NCBI GenBank assembly: GCA_019654715.1
Contig: BPEH01000007.1
Coordinates: 1 to 34,475, forward strand
DNA: 34,475 bases
Reading direction: 5' to 3'
DNA from: Fidelibacterota bacterium
GTDB taxonomy: Bacteria; Fidelibacterota; Marinisomatia; Marinisomatales; Marinisomataceae
Shown here: positions 20,614 to 30,204 of the stretch, in pieces
Layout: each line of letters opens with the position of its first letter
Position numbering within the stretch: position 1 is the first letter of the stretch
Program-made: the position numbers and the translations under genes
The notes under the pieces: model-generated
Database searches by the model: none
What the model saw: the letters and a program-made list of their open reading frames with translations, nothing else
Told to the model about the DNA's origin: nothing

Positions 20614-21588
20614 AATGGATTTTCTTACATTATGGTCTTTATTTGGTTTTTATTTGCTGTTTATGCTGTTACAGCAAATGATAGTATCCAAACATTAGGA
20701 ACTTACATTGCATCCAATCGTGATGATTTTAAAATGGTATTGGATGTTTGCATACATGGGTTCTATTTTTGTATTTACCATGTTCAGGGTTTTAATGCTG
20801 GGGATCCAGCTTTTGGAAGGTTAGATAATTTTCCAGAGATAGAAATACAATGGTATCATGCAGTGCACCATTAGTTTTGATTATCTTAACAAGATTAAAA
20901 ATACCAGTATCAACTACATTTTAGTCTTATCCGTTTTTGCATCATCTGTTGTAATGGAAAAAATGTTATTAAAAAGTTTTCTAGGTTACGCGGTATCCTT
21001 TGTTTTTGCTTGGGGATCTTGGTGGTTAATCAGCAAGTATATTTTATATGAAGGAGAAAAAGGGGACAATAAATATAATAACCATTGGAGAGTTGCTCAA
21101 TGGTTGACCACTGGTTGGTTATGGGCAACATGGTTGAAGCATGATATGGCAAATATTATGGTATTTTTACCAAGATATAGTTCCATGGGTGGTATTGATT
21201 TTAAGTTCTTTGTTGTTGGTGCAATGCTTCTCGGTTTGGGATTCATGTTTTACGAAAGAGGTGGGAAAAAAACAAGAAATTGTTTTATCAAAAACCAATA
21301 CAAGATATGTTCGATCAGCGACTTTATTGATCTGGTTTATTGTTTTGTTTTGTATTATTTCAAAGAAGTCAATAATATACCAATGAGACTACATTTGTCT
21401 TTATGGGAATGTTGGGAGGTAGGGAACTTGGAATTTGGATGGCTATTGGTTATGGAGAACTAACATATACTAGTAGACACAAAAAAGCTATTTTCCCAAT
21501 GTTATATAAAGATTTCCTCCGATTAATGTTAGGGTTGATGATTAGTGTAGCGCTTGCATATACCATACAATGGTATAGTGCGCTTTAA
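20614..21588 (+). CDS. Divergent PiT-like (inorganic phosphate transporter) membrane protein (many frameshifts)
   Basis: A membrane protein broken by roughly six slips between 20640 and 21385, read here as one gene of about 325 residues. It has two related halves. The first holds YAVTANDSIQTLGTYIAS, then after correction KIPVSTTFLVLSVFASSVV. The second holds WLKHDMANIMVFLPR, then NIPMSTTFVFMGMLGG. PiT carriers have exactly this layout: a GANDVANA-like motif followed by a PVSTTH-like motif in each half. Here both motifs are altered, with Phe replacing the usual His after STT. The fragments run in order with no missing segment, and the last one ends VALAYTIQWYSAL. ATG 20614 follows an aaaggggt ribosome site. 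PiT proteins import phosphate or related anions with cations; the substrate here is uncertain. Confidence 0.6.
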
Positions 21589-21608
21589 ACTATATAGGGA
21601 ATATAAAG

Positions 21609-22354
21609 ATGGATATTAAAAAATTATTACCAATAATTATTTTTGTAATAGCATGTAATCAGAATAACACTGATGATCAATCTAATCCTGATGATAGTAC
21701 ATTAAATACATTTAAAAATTCTTTGAGTTATTCTATGGGGATTAATATTGGAAAAAATTTACCAGCCTATGCTAAACTTGATAAAGAACTAATCAAAAAA
21801 GGATTGGATGATTTTTTTACCAATGAGGAACCTTTACTGAATGTTGCTGAAAGACAAGAGATCTTAATGAAGTTTAATGTTGAAATGGCTGGTTTTGAAA
21901 GGGAAGAAATGAAAGAAGCAAGTGAAGAATTCCAAAAATTATCTAGAGAAAATAAAATAAAAAGTCAAGAATTTCTCGATGAGAATAAAACAAAAGAAGG
22001 TGTTCTAGTAAGAAGAAGCAATCTTCAATTTAAAAAAATTATCACTGGTACAGGAGATGTACCAGATTATGATGATGAGGTTACTGTTCATTATAGTGGA
22101 TATTTAGTTGATGGACATAAATTTGATAGTAGTCATGATCGCGGTACTCCTGCGACGTTCCCAGTACAAGGAGTGATACCAGGATGGACAGAGATATTAC
22201 AGATTATGCCGTTGGTTCTAAAAGGGAAGTTTATATTCCATATAATTTAGCGTATGGAGAATCTGGAGTTCCTGGTCAAGAGATGGGAACATTTGTTATT
22301 CCACCCGCCTCAACTCTTATTTTTGAAATAGAATTACTTGGTATTGTAAAATAA
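21609..22354 (+). CDS. FKBP-type peptidyl-prolyl isomerase, predicted lipoprotein (one frameshift)
   Basis: Periplasmic folding enzyme that turns prolyl bonds. The signal segment ends FVIAC, so Cys16 is the likely lipid site. Residues about 35-135 are a charged helical FKBP_N (Mip-like dimerisation) domain ([22 protein letters not shown]). The FKBP domain follows: [30 protein letters not shown], and after the slip [15 protein letters not shown] and [16 protein letters not shown]. One base is missing at about 22208-22213, where the literal frame ends at 22250; the true stop is TAA 22352-22354. About 248 residues. Likely tethered to the inner or outer membrane. Confidence 0.92.
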
Positions 22355-22366
22355 ATCTTATTGATT

Positions 22367-23329
22367 ATGAGATTTTATCCTACTTTTTATTTCAAGATAG
22401 CATCCATTTTTATCATACTTTTCTTATTCTCTAGCTGTGAGAGTGATAAAAAATTTATTGTATCTGATGCTTTATTTTATACTGATTCCAAACCAGAATC
22501 AGCGATTGATAGTATTGGGTTTCTTTTCAGAAAACATGTAATAGTTGTTACTGGAAAAGAAGCTAATCAATTGTACGTTTATAATGCAATGGATGGTGAA
22601 TTGCAGAAGACTATTAATCGCGATAATACATACCCTAATGGCGTTACAATAGTCAATGATGATCTTGTATTGGTTACAGAGCGAGATATGCGCCATGTAG
22701 CTGTTTTTAATGCATCAATGGATTTTCTTGGAACATTCGGTTCAGATGTTTTACGTCAACCTTATGGAATTACAAATTATAAACAAGAAGATGGTAGTTA
22801 TAAAATTTTTGTTACTGATAGCTATGATTATAATCAACCTCATCAAGATCGAATTATATCATGGGAACTACAACATGATGGAGACAAATTTTCTGTAAGC
22901 GAACATAGTGTGTTTGGTGAATATACTTTATATCAGGTGGAAAGTATTATGGTTGATAGCCATTATCGTCGTTTATTAGTTGCTGATGAAATGGAAGAAC
23001 ACTATAAGATAGCTGTATTGGATTTAGATACTGGTGAACATATTAATTCTACATTAGAGGATTTTAGTTTTACTGAAGACCCAGAAGGAATCGCTTTAGT
23101 ATCAACAGGAGATAATACAGGGTATTGGATTTGCACTGAACAAAGCAAGGACAATAATCGTTTTCATTTATTTGATAGAGAAAGTTTAGAATATATTGAT
23201 TCATTGTATTTAGAAGATATTAACTATACGGATGGGATTGCTACGGCTTATATGCATAGCAATTGGTATTTATATGCTTCTGATAATGATCATAGAGTAG
23301 GAGCATTTCTTCTACCTGAAATCAATTAG
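22367..23329 (+). CDS. Beta-propeller lipoprotein of unknown function
   Basis: Intact, about 320 residues. I choose ATG 22367 over the in-frame TTG 22361. The signal segment ends FLFSSCES, so Cys24 is the likely lipid site. The mature part reads as repeated four-strand blades of NHL/phytase-like propeller type: LYVYNAMDGELQKTI, GVTIVNDDLVLVTERD, VAVFNASMDFLGTFG, RLLVADEMEEHYKIAVLDLD, DPEGIALVSTGDNTGYWICTE and RFHLFDRES. The segment near DPEGIAL recalls phytase-type propellers, but the calcium and phosphate ligands cannot be checked here, so no enzyme role is assigned. It probably faces the periplasm or the cell surface. It lies 7 bases before the SGNH gene. Confidence 0.75.
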   Translation: MRFYPTFYFKIASIFIILFLFSSCESDKKFIVSDALFYTDSKPESAIDSIGFLFRKHVIVVTGKEANQLYVYNAMDGELQKTINRDNTYPNGVTIVNDDLVLVTERDMRHVAVFNASMDFLGTFGSDVLRQPYGITNYKQEDGSYKIFVTDSYDYNQPHQDRIISWELQHDGDKFSVSEHSVFGEYTLYQVESIMVDSHYRRLLVADEMEEHYKIAVLDLDTGEHINSTLEDFSFTEDPEGIALVSTGDNTGYWICTEQSKDNNRFHLFDRESLEYIDSLYLEDINYTDGIATAYMHSNWYLYASDNDHRVGAFLLPEIN

Positions 23330-23336
23330 AAATAAT

Positions 23337-24152
23337 ATGCTACAATACTTCTTAATGAATGCCTGGAGATTTCCTATTATAAAACATGCATGGGAATTAC
23401 CTAAAATGTCTGCTGATGCTTTCAAACGAGATTTAAACGATAATCGTCCAATTGTTCTTTGTTGTGGAGATAGCATTACGCATGGACATATAGGATATAA
23501 TTGGGTAGGAGCATTAAGAGAACAAGATTCTTCAAAAATATATGTCAATGCTGGAATCAATGGAGATTTAGCATGGAATCTAAATCAAAGACTAAAAAAT
23601 GCCTTAAAATGTAATCCAGATTATATTACTATTCTTATTGGTACCAATGATGCAATGGGGAGTCAAAAAATTAAGTTTATTCAAGAATATTATGTACAAA
23701 ACAAAGGATTGCCGCAATTACCATCAATGGACTGGTATGAAAAAGAATTAGAATCTATGATTCAATATATGAAATCTCATAGCCATGCAAAAATTGCTAT
23801 TAGTACGTTGCCGTGGATTGGAGAACGTGCTTCAGATGATATTATTGGTGTGGTTAAAGAATTCAATAATATTATTAAAAAAATGGCTAGCAAATATGAT
23901 TTAGTATTAATTGATTTCTTTAATCATCTTGGCCAGTTTATTGGTAATAATAGCTCTAGTGATCCCTATGAAACCACTCAATGGCGTACAATTCGAGTTC
24001 TTAGAGCAATAATATTGCACTATGTTTTTGGTCAAAATTGGAATCGAATTGGAAAAAGGTATGGTTTAAAAGCATTATGCGATCATATTCATCTTAATGA
24101 AGATGCTGGAATGATACTGGAGAATGAAATTAGGGAGTTTCTCGACGAGTAA
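23337..24152 (+). CDS. SGNH/GDSL-type hydrolase
   Basis: Intact 271-residue esterase-like protein of the SGNH fold. Block I is GDSITHG (44-50, nucleophile S46), block II NAGINGD (71-77), block III GTND (102-105, N104), and block V the Asp/His pair in LCDHIHLNEDAG near the C-terminus. The family cleaves ester bonds of lipids, acylated sugars and similar compounds. There is no signal peptide, so it is probably cytoplasmic, although ATG 23355 is an alternative start. It follows the propeller lipoprotein closely and ends one base before the 3' end of tRNA-Arg on the other strand. Confidence 0.85.
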   Translation: MLQYFLMNAWRFPIIKHAWELPKMSADAFKRDLNDNRPIVLCCGDSITHGHIGYNWVGALREQDSSKIYVNAGINGDLAWNLNQRLKNALKCNPDYITILIGTNDAMGSQKIKFIQEYYVQNKGLPQLPSMDWYEKELESMIQYMKSHSHAKIAISTLPWIGERASDDIIGVVKEFNNIIKKMASKYDLVLIDFFNHLGQFIGNNSSSDPYETTQWRTIRVLRAIILHYVFGQNWNRIGKRYGLKALCDHIHLNEDAGMILENEIREFLDE

Positions 24153-24153
24153 G

Positions 24154-24227
24154 TACCCCGGACAGGATTCGAACCTGTGACCTACGGATTAGAAATCCGT
24201 TGCTCTATCCAGCTGAGCTACCGGGGC
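24154..24227 (-). tRNA. tRNA-Arg (anticodon TCT)
   Basis: On the minus strand the sequence folds into a standard cloverleaf: acceptor GCCCCGG with CCGGGGT (first pair G-U), D arm TAGCTCAGCTGGATAGAGC, anticodon stem ACGGA/TCCGT around a loop reading TCT, variable loop AGGTC, T arm ACAGG TTCGAAT CCTGT, discriminator A. CCA is not encoded. TCT reads AGA and AGG codons, and AGA is common in these AT-rich genes. Confidence 0.96.
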
Positions 24228-24287
24228 ATAACAGCAAGGAATTTAATCAATTAGAAGGGATATTGGCAGGATTTTCACGTGATTTAG

Positions 24288-24394
24288 CGACGAGCCTCCG
24301 ACGAGAAAATTCTTGCTATAATTCGAGTTTAGCTGTAGAATTGTGAGATGCAGTCGAGAAATTGCGTTTTTAATTCAAAATTAAGGAGAAAAAA
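24288..24394 (+). promoter_or_regulatory. Promoter, leader and ribosome site of the 75-residue protein gene
   Basis: TATAAT at 24317-24322 is preceded by TGC, forming an extended -10 element; there is no good -35 hexamer 17 bases upstream. Just before it lie two direct copies of CGACGAG (24288-24294 and 24299-24305), 11 bases apart, about one helical turn. A leader of about 65 bases ends in AAGGAG, a strong ribosome site 7 bases before ATG 24395. The intergenic stretch is less AT-rich than its surroundings. The repeat may bind a regulator, but that is inference. Confidence 0.55.
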
Positions 24395-24622
24395 ATGGCT
24401 GAAAAAGTAAAGACAACTGGTGTTAGTAAAGCAAGTGGATACCTTTATTATTTAGGTAAAGATGGTAATGTATGGCGTTCACAAATGTCACGCGGAGGTT
24501 CCGGTGGTGGAAATGCTGAAAAAGTTGCTGACGCAGGTGTAACACGTGAAAGTGGCTATTTGTATTTCATCGATAAAGATGGTGATGTATCTCGTGCGCC
24601 TATGGCTAGAGGTAGAGGTTAA
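24395..24622 (+). CDS. 75-residue protein made of two tandem repeats, unknown function
   Basis: Intact small protein built from two copies of a unit of about 39 residues. Copy 1 (2-40) begins AEKVKTTGV and contains SGYLYYLGKDGNVWRSQM; copy 2 (41-75) begins AEKVADAGV and contains SGYLYFIDKDGDVSRAPM. About 19 positions are identical, including G-V, SGYLY, KDG, V, R, M and RG. Each unit looks like a beta-hairpin (SGYLY / KDGxV), followed by a basic Gly-Arg tail. There is no signal peptide or membrane segment. The codon mix is more GC-rich than the neighbours (cgcggaggttccggtggt), which may mean high expression. It has its own promoter, strong ribosome site and terminator. I recall similar short proteins annotated only as hypothetical, but I cannot confirm this here. 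Confidence 0.85.
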   Translation: MAEKVKTTGVSKASGYLYYLGKDGNVWRSQMSRGGSGGGNAEKVADAGVTRESGYLYFIDKDGDVSRAPMARGRG

Positions 24623-24648
24623 TTAACACATCTATATCTTAAGAAATG

Positions 24649-24680
24649 AAAAAAAAGGGCAATTTTTTGCCCTTTTTTTT
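24649..24680. terminator. Bidirectional rho-independent terminator
   Basis: An inverted repeat with GGGCAA (24657-24662) pairing with TTGCCC (24667-24672) around a TTTT loop, flanked by eight A on the left and eight T on the right. On the plus strand it follows the 75-residue gene; on the minus strand it follows the DUF502 gene, whose stop is 5 bases away. It can serve both convergent transcripts. Confidence 0.93.
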
Positions 24681-24684
24681 ATAA

Positions 24685-25326
24685 TTATTTTGAAATTGGA
24701 GTTTTATCTCCAGAAACCATTCCACTAGAGACAATCATCTGAAATCCTTCTTCAATGCTAATATCAGTTTCCTTAACATCTTCAACAGGGATAATTAAGA
24801 AAAAACCAGATGTAGGATTAGGTGTTGTTGGTACAAATAAATTATAAAATCTTTCGTCATTATCATTGTGAGTTTCTTTTGTAACAAATCCTAATGTCCA
24901 AACACCTTTTCTTGGATATTCAATAAATACTACTTTTTGAAATGAATTATTTTTTGTTCCAGGGGATTGATTGGATAATTTGTTTCGTTGTGCTATAAAT
25001 CATGCCAATTAATGGAATTCTAGTAAAAATTCCTTCAACCCAATTTACAACACGTTTTCCTAATACATTGCGTGCAAAGAAACCAACAATAATTAATATG
25101 ATTGATACGACAAATAATCCAATGAAAGAAGTCAACAAATCAAAACCAATAAAACTACCCTCAGCAAAATTCTTTAGAGCTTCAATCTGATTGAGAGGTT
25201 CTGCTATTTTCCCTCCGATTGTAAATATGAGAATCAGTATTGCTTGTAATACATATACGGTTAAAGCAATTGGTATCATTGTAATAATACCAGCGAGTAG
25301 TGATCTTTTTATCTTTTTTCCCTCAT
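24685..25326 (-). CDS. DUF502 family membrane protein (two frameshifts)
   Basis: Minus-strand membrane protein of the DUF502 family, about 214 residues. The literal frame (24947-25279) shows two transmembrane segments and the family segment FTRIPLIGMIYSTTKQII. A slip near 24955-24965 lets it continue through SFQKVVFIEYPRKGVWTLGF, ETHNDNDERFYN, LFVPTTPNPTSGFFLIIP and a final GDKTPISK, ending at 24685. Upstream, the frame extends to an ATG at 25326 (MREKKIKRSLLAGIITMIP) if one A is restored in the run at about 25314-25319. This matches the usual DUF502 start, a basic stretch then a helix. Function unknown; found in many Gram-negative genomes. Confidence 0.85.
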
Positions 25327-25355
25327 TATAGTGTTAATTTAAAAATTATACTCCA

Positions 25356-26232
25356 CTATTTCCTATATATAAGTACTGAACCACCTAAAATAAGAATTGT
25401 TCCTATTATTTCGTGTGGTTGAAATTGGTCGTTTAGAAATACATATCCAATGATAATTGCTACAATTGGGGGAAAGATTGCAACATATGTTACTTGAGTT
25501 ACAGTAAGGTGTTGATATAACCAAAAATAAATACCCCATGATATTACTCCCCCCATAATAATGAGATATAAGGTCGCAATGATTAATTCCTGATTCCAGT
25601 TTATAGCGTGAGTTTCTTCTCCTACAAAATAAGATAAAGATAGCATCACCACTCCTGTAATAATTTGACACACAGCATTCATCTGATAGTGATTAACTAC
25701 TTTTTGATTTTTTTTGTAAAGAACGCTTGGATATGCTGCTGCAAATATAGCAAATACTAAAAATCCAATTCCTAATGATCTTTTCCATCTCTCCACTAAA
25801 TGAAATAATGAATAATCCTATAAATCCAGTTACTAAAGCTATTAATTTATTTTTTTTTAATCTTTCATTTGGATCATGATATATCATAAAATGTGCCATT
25901 ATACTAGTTATTATAGGAAATAAACCCCATATAACAGCTGATATACTTGATTCTAATCCCTTAGATATTTCATTATAGGTAATTCCATAGGATAGACTAA
26001 AATTTAATAGGGAAAAATAAAGATACACTTTTATTGATTCTTTATTTATAGGAATAGATTCTCCTCTTAATAAAATTATTAATAAGAATAATAAACCTGA
26101 TGGAAGAAATCGTATTCCTACTGCATAGATTGGTGGCATATTATAATCAACAACACTAACTGTAATAAAATACCATGTTGATCCCCAAATGAGGCATAAT
26201 GCTACAAAAGGTAAAAAAGTTTTGTTATTCAT
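25356..26232 (-). CDS. EamA/DMT family transporter (one frameshift)
   Basis: Ten-helix drug/metabolite transporter superfamily protein with two EamA repeats. The N-terminal half begins MNNKTFLPFVALCLIWGSTW, a classic EamA start, and includes FLPSGLLFLLIILLRG and AVIWGLFPIITSI. The C-terminal half includes AIFAAAYPSVLYKK, GGVISWGIYFWLYQHLT, TYVAIFPPIVAIIIGYVFL and ILGGSVLIYRK. The frame breaks at about 25781-25792, near an A run in GEMEKWKRS, joining the pieces into about 292 residues, the standard length. Substrate unknown; family members export metabolites or amino acids. Its ATG overlaps the secF stop by one base. Confidence 0.9.
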
Positions 26233-27153
26233 TAATTAGATGATTTATAGAGTGAAACGAGTAGTCCACTAGCTATATAAATACTTGAATAAGTTCCAAT
26301 AATTACACCTACAAGCATAGTGAAAGCAAAAGGACGAATAATTTCTCCACCAGCATAGATTAATACGACAATTACCAATAAAGTGGTCAATGATGTAATT
26401 AATGTTCTACTCAGTGATTGATTAATACTTTTGTTGATTGTCGCTTCAAATAATACTGTTCCTGAAGATTTCATATTTTCTCTAATACGATCAAGAATTA
26501 CGATTGTATCGTTAAGTGAATATCCAACAATGGTTAAGAATGCTGCAACAGTACCTAGCGTAATTTCATATCCAGTAAGAGAAAAAATACCTAATGTAAT
26601 TATAATGTCATGAACTAATGCCAAAATGGCTCCTATAGCAAATTTGAATTCAAATCTAATGGAGATATAAAAAAGAATAAGTCCCAAAGCAGAAATAATA
26701 GACCATAATGCTTTTCCACTTAATTCTGATCCAACTTTTGGGCTCACGGTGTCAATTGATAAAATAAAGTTATTCTTATCTTCAGGTACTTTTTCATTCA
26801 TATTTTGATAAAGATGATTTACAATTTCTTGTTCAAAGTTTTCTGGAGCATCATCTCTTACTTTAAATTTGATCATTACGTTAGTACTATTCCCAAAATG
26901 TTTTATTTCTTCCGCACTAAAGATCAAATTCTTGTCCTTCAATGGAGATAGACTGCATTGCTGCTCTTACTTCCTGGATTTCAATATCTTCAGAGAAATT
27001 GAGTCCAATCATTGTTCCTCCTCTGAAGTCAATTCCAAGATTTAATCCTGACAATAGCATAAATAGAGACAAAACAAAACAAATAGAGGATACAATAAAT
27101 CCAACATTTCTTGCTGCCATAAAATTGATCTTAGTATTTTTCAGTATTTCCAT
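26232..27153 (-). CDS. secF: Protein translocase subunit SecF (one frameshift)
   Basis: Works with SecD to drive protein export using the proton or sodium gradient, pulling on substrates from the periplasmic side. N-terminal helix, then the SecD/SecF signature GIDFRGGTMI, a periplasmic domain, and five helices with VHDIIITLGIFSL, FLTIVGYSLNDTIVILDRIREN and SLSRTLITSLTTLLVI. One slip at about 26918-26940 separates the N-terminal part (26917-27153) from the rest; the joined protein is about 307 residues, normal for SecF. It begins just past the secD stop. Confidence 0.95.
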
Positions 27154-27154
27154 A

Positions 27155-28968
27155 TTAAATGCTTAGTTTCTCCACATTTCTCCTAGAGGTTGTAAAATCA
27201 AACAGAAATCTTGTTACTATGATTGCAGTAAACATGCTTACAACAATTCCCCAGAATAATACTGTTGCAAATCCTTTGATTGGTCCTGTTCCATATTGGT
27301 ATAATACACCTGCTGCAATTCCAGTCGTTAAATTTGCATCAACAATTGTTGTTATTGCTCTTTGATATCCGGAATCAATTGCAGATCGAACAGTTTTTCC
27401 TTTTCTTAATTCTTCTCTGATTCTCTCAAAGATGATTACATTAGCATCTATAGACATTCCAACAGTCAAAATTAATCCAGCAATACCTGGTAATGTTAGA
27501 GTTGCTTGTAATAATGCTAGTATGCCTAAGAGAAGAATGAGAGTCCATATAAGCGAAAAGCTCGCAATAAAGCCAGACATTCTGTAATAAAATATAATAA
27601 ATAATACCACAAGAACTAATCCAATCAAGATAGATGAAGTTCCTTGTTGTACTGAATCAGCACCAAGAGAAGGACCAACAATTTTTTGATCAATAATTGT
27701 GACAGGAACTGGTAAAGCACCTGCACGCAAGACAATAGCGATATCTTCAGCTTCTTCAACAGAATCTAGACCTTCAATGACTGTAGAACCCCCAAAGATT
27801 TGACTATTGATGACGGGTGCCATATGTACTTTTTTATCCAATACTATAGCAATTCTTTTTTTAATGTTTGCTCCAGTAATTCTTGCCCATTCACGAGAAC
27901 CTGCACTATTCATTTCCATTTGAACAAGAGGTTGTCCCGCAGTGACTCCTGATTGACTTAGTCTTACTTGAGCGTTTTCAATAACCCCACCAGTTAATTC
28001 AGCATTATTGACTAGATGATACACAATATACACTTCTTCTTCTTCACCAAAATCATTAAGAAATGTTCTTGAAGAATTACTAAAGAGAAAATTACTTCCT
28101 GTTGCTTCTAGGAGTTGTTTAATATTTTCTTGAGATAAAATACTTTTTAAACTGTTCTAAATTTTCCTTATCTATTGCAAGATCACTACCTATTCCAATG
28201 AGTAAAGATGAAAATTGTAAGTCACTTTTCTTCATTATCAGAACTAAATAAATCTCCAGCATTAGTTGCATCTTCATTTTGAGACCTAATTCCAATTTGA
28301 TTGTCAGAATAAGACAGATTATCAATTTGTCTAATAATGGTATTAGTACTTTCTACATCTTTTACAATCATTAATTCTAATAGTGCAGTGCTTTGTAATA
28401 GTCCTCTTGCACGTTCAGAATCTTGAATCCCCGCCAGTTCGATAATTACTCTATCATTTCCTTGTTTTTGAATCGTTGGTTCTGAAACCCCGAATTGATC
28501 TACGCGATTTTGAATAATTTCAATTATTCTGTTAATAGAATCATCGGCTTGAAATTTTAGTTGTTCAATAATTTGATTTTTAGTTTTTCCATAAGTAATA
28601 AAATATCGAGGAAGTTTTAAATCTTGGTCTGTAGCCTTGCTGTCAAAAAGTTCGAAAAAATCAACACTATTGTTAGTATATCCATCTTTTAGATCATTGA
28701 TAAATATATCAAACTTTTTATCTTTATTATTAGCAAGGTTGTTAACAAGTTGAGGTAAATCGACTTCAAGAACAATATAGATTCCACCTTTGAGGTCTAG
28801 TCCTTGTTTAATTGTATTTTTTTCTAAATATTCAACTTCATTTTTCGATAAATTATTTTTTTCTGTATCACTAAGAAGTTGATATTTAATCGTTGGCCAC
28901 AGAGAATAAATTCCCAATCCAAAGATAAATAATATCAATAATAATCTTGTTCTTAATTTGCTATTCAT
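27155..28968 (-). CDS. secD: Protein translocase subunit SecD (two frameshifts)
   Basis: Partner of SecF in the Sec export machinery. The N-terminal helix is followed by QGLDLKGGIYIVLEVD, the periplasmic domain with RIIEIIQNRVDQFGVSEPTI and VIIELAGIQDSERARGLL, and the C-terminal six-helix domain with GAGLPV-type AGALPVPVTIID, TLPGIAGLILTVGMSIDANV and FERIREELRKG. Slips lie at about 28226-28232 (after SSDNEE) and about 28135-28145 (before SQENIKQLLEATGSNFLF). Total about 604 residues. Full secD and secF genes are usual in this group of bacteria. Confidence 0.95.
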
Positions 28969-28981
28969 TTTTCATCACATT

Positions 28982-29002
28982 AAGTGGGAGAATTTACCAC
29001 TT
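28982..29002. other. Short inverted repeat in the kbl-secD spacer
   Basis: AAGTGG (28982-28987) and CCACTT (28997-29002) could pair around a 9-base loop. On the minus strand this sits between the kbl stop and the secD start, 13 bases before the ATG. No T run follows, so it is not a normal terminator. It may shape the secD leader or be chance. Confidence 0.25.
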
Positions 29003-29025
29003 TCCAATATTTTTGCACTATTTTT

Positions 29026-30204
29026 TTAAATTATCTTTAATTCTTTTCCTACGTCTTTAAAAGCATGAAGTGCTTTATTGATCTGTTCCTCGCTATGAGA
29101 TGCTGAAATTTGTACTCGAATACGTGCTTCATTTTCTGGAACAACGGGGAATGAAAATGCAATTACATAAATATTTCTTTTTAAAAGTTTTTCTGACATC
29201 ATTAGAGCCTTTTTAGCATCATAAATCATTATTGGTACAATAGGATGATTATCTCCTTTAATCTCAAACCCAATATTTTTGATTTCTTTTCTAAAGTGCA
29301 TCGTATTCTTTTCTAATTGATTTTTGTATTCATGATTTTCAGAAATAATTTGAAAAACTTTGATACATGCTGCTACCAAAGGAGGTGCTAAACTATTAGA
29401 AAACAAATAAGGCCTAGATTTTTGTCTTAATATTTCAATTATCTCTTTTGAAGAAGATATAAATCCTCCCGATGCTCCTCCTAATGCTTTCCCAAATGTT
29501 GATGTAATAATATCTATCTCATTTAAAACATTATGGTAATCTCCACTCCCACGACCTTGTTTTCCAAGGAAGCCAGTAGCATGACAATCATCGACCATAA
29601 CCAATGCATTGTATTTTTTTGCAAGTAAAACTATATCTTTTAATGGGGCAACAACTCCATCCATACTGAAAACACCATCTGTTGCAATTAATTTTAATCT
29701 ACCATTAGATGTCTTAAGTAATTCTTCCAAGTGATTCATATCGCAATGTCTATATCGATTTTTTTCAGCTTTACATAATCGTATTCCATCAATAATAGAT
29801 GCATGATTTAATTCATCAGAAAATACAGCATCATCTTTTGATAAAATTGTTTCAAAAAGACCACCATTAGCATCAAAACATGAAGAATAAAGAATAGTAT
29901 CTTCCATAGAATGGAATTCACTTACTATTTCTTCTAGATCTTTATGTATCGTTTGAGTTCCACAAATAAATCTTACTGAACTTAGTCCAAATCCCCATTC
30001 TTCAATTGCCTTGATTGCAGCTTTTTTTATTGTGCTGTTATTTGACAATCCTAAATAGTTATTGGCACAGAAATTAATTACAGATTTTCCTAGGACATTA
30101 ATTTCTGTTTCTTGTGGGGTTTGGATTACTCGTTCATCTTTAAATGTACCAGCTTCTTTAATGCTATCTATCTGTTCATTAAGAATTTTTTTAATGTCTT
30201 CCAT
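29026..30204 (-). CDS. kbl: Glycine C-acetyltransferase (2-amino-3-ketobutyrate CoA ligase)
   Basis: PLP enzyme that splits 2-amino-3-oxobutyrate with CoA into glycine and acetyl-CoA, the second step of threonine breakdown. Intact, 392 residues. It shows NFCANNYLGLS at the N-terminus, LNHAS (H134), VDDCHATG (D205, H208) and the PLP lysine K239 in TSTFGKALGG. The relatives BioF and HemA share this fold, but the neighbour upstream is a threonine dehydrogenase whose stop overlaps the kbl start by 14 bases, which settles the role. Confidence 0.93.
   Translation of the reverse strand: MEDIKKILNEQIDSIKEAGTFKDERVIQTPQETEINVLGKSVINFCANNYLGLSNNSTIKKAAIKAIEEWGFGLSSVRFICGTQTIHKDLEEIVSEFHSMEDTILYSSCFDANGGLFETILSKDDAVFSDELNHASIIDGIRLCKAEKNRYRHCDMNHLEELLKTSNGRLKLIATDGVFSMDGVVAPLKDIVLLAKKYNALVMVDDCHATGFLGKQGRGSGDYHNVLNEIDIITSTFGKALGGASGGFISSSKEIIEILRQKSRPYLFSNSLAPPLVAACIKVFQIISENHEYKNQLEKNTMHFRKEIKNIGFEIKGDNHPIVPIMIYDAKKALMMSEKLLKRNIYVIAFSFPVVPENEARIRVQISASHSEEQINKALHAFKDVGKELKII

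Noticed and set aside
19700-21400. A decaying region with pseudogenes, given the cluster of frame breaks
   Set aside because: The protein text stays well formed through every slip, with conserved motifs and no substitution-type decay. Locally poor read accuracy explains it better.
24272-24286. TTTTCACGTGATTT, a parS-like palindrome 7 kb from parAB
   Set aside because: Only the TTCACGTGA core fits; about 11 of 16 positions match the usual parS, and the right arm is poor. One weak copy is not enough to call a site.
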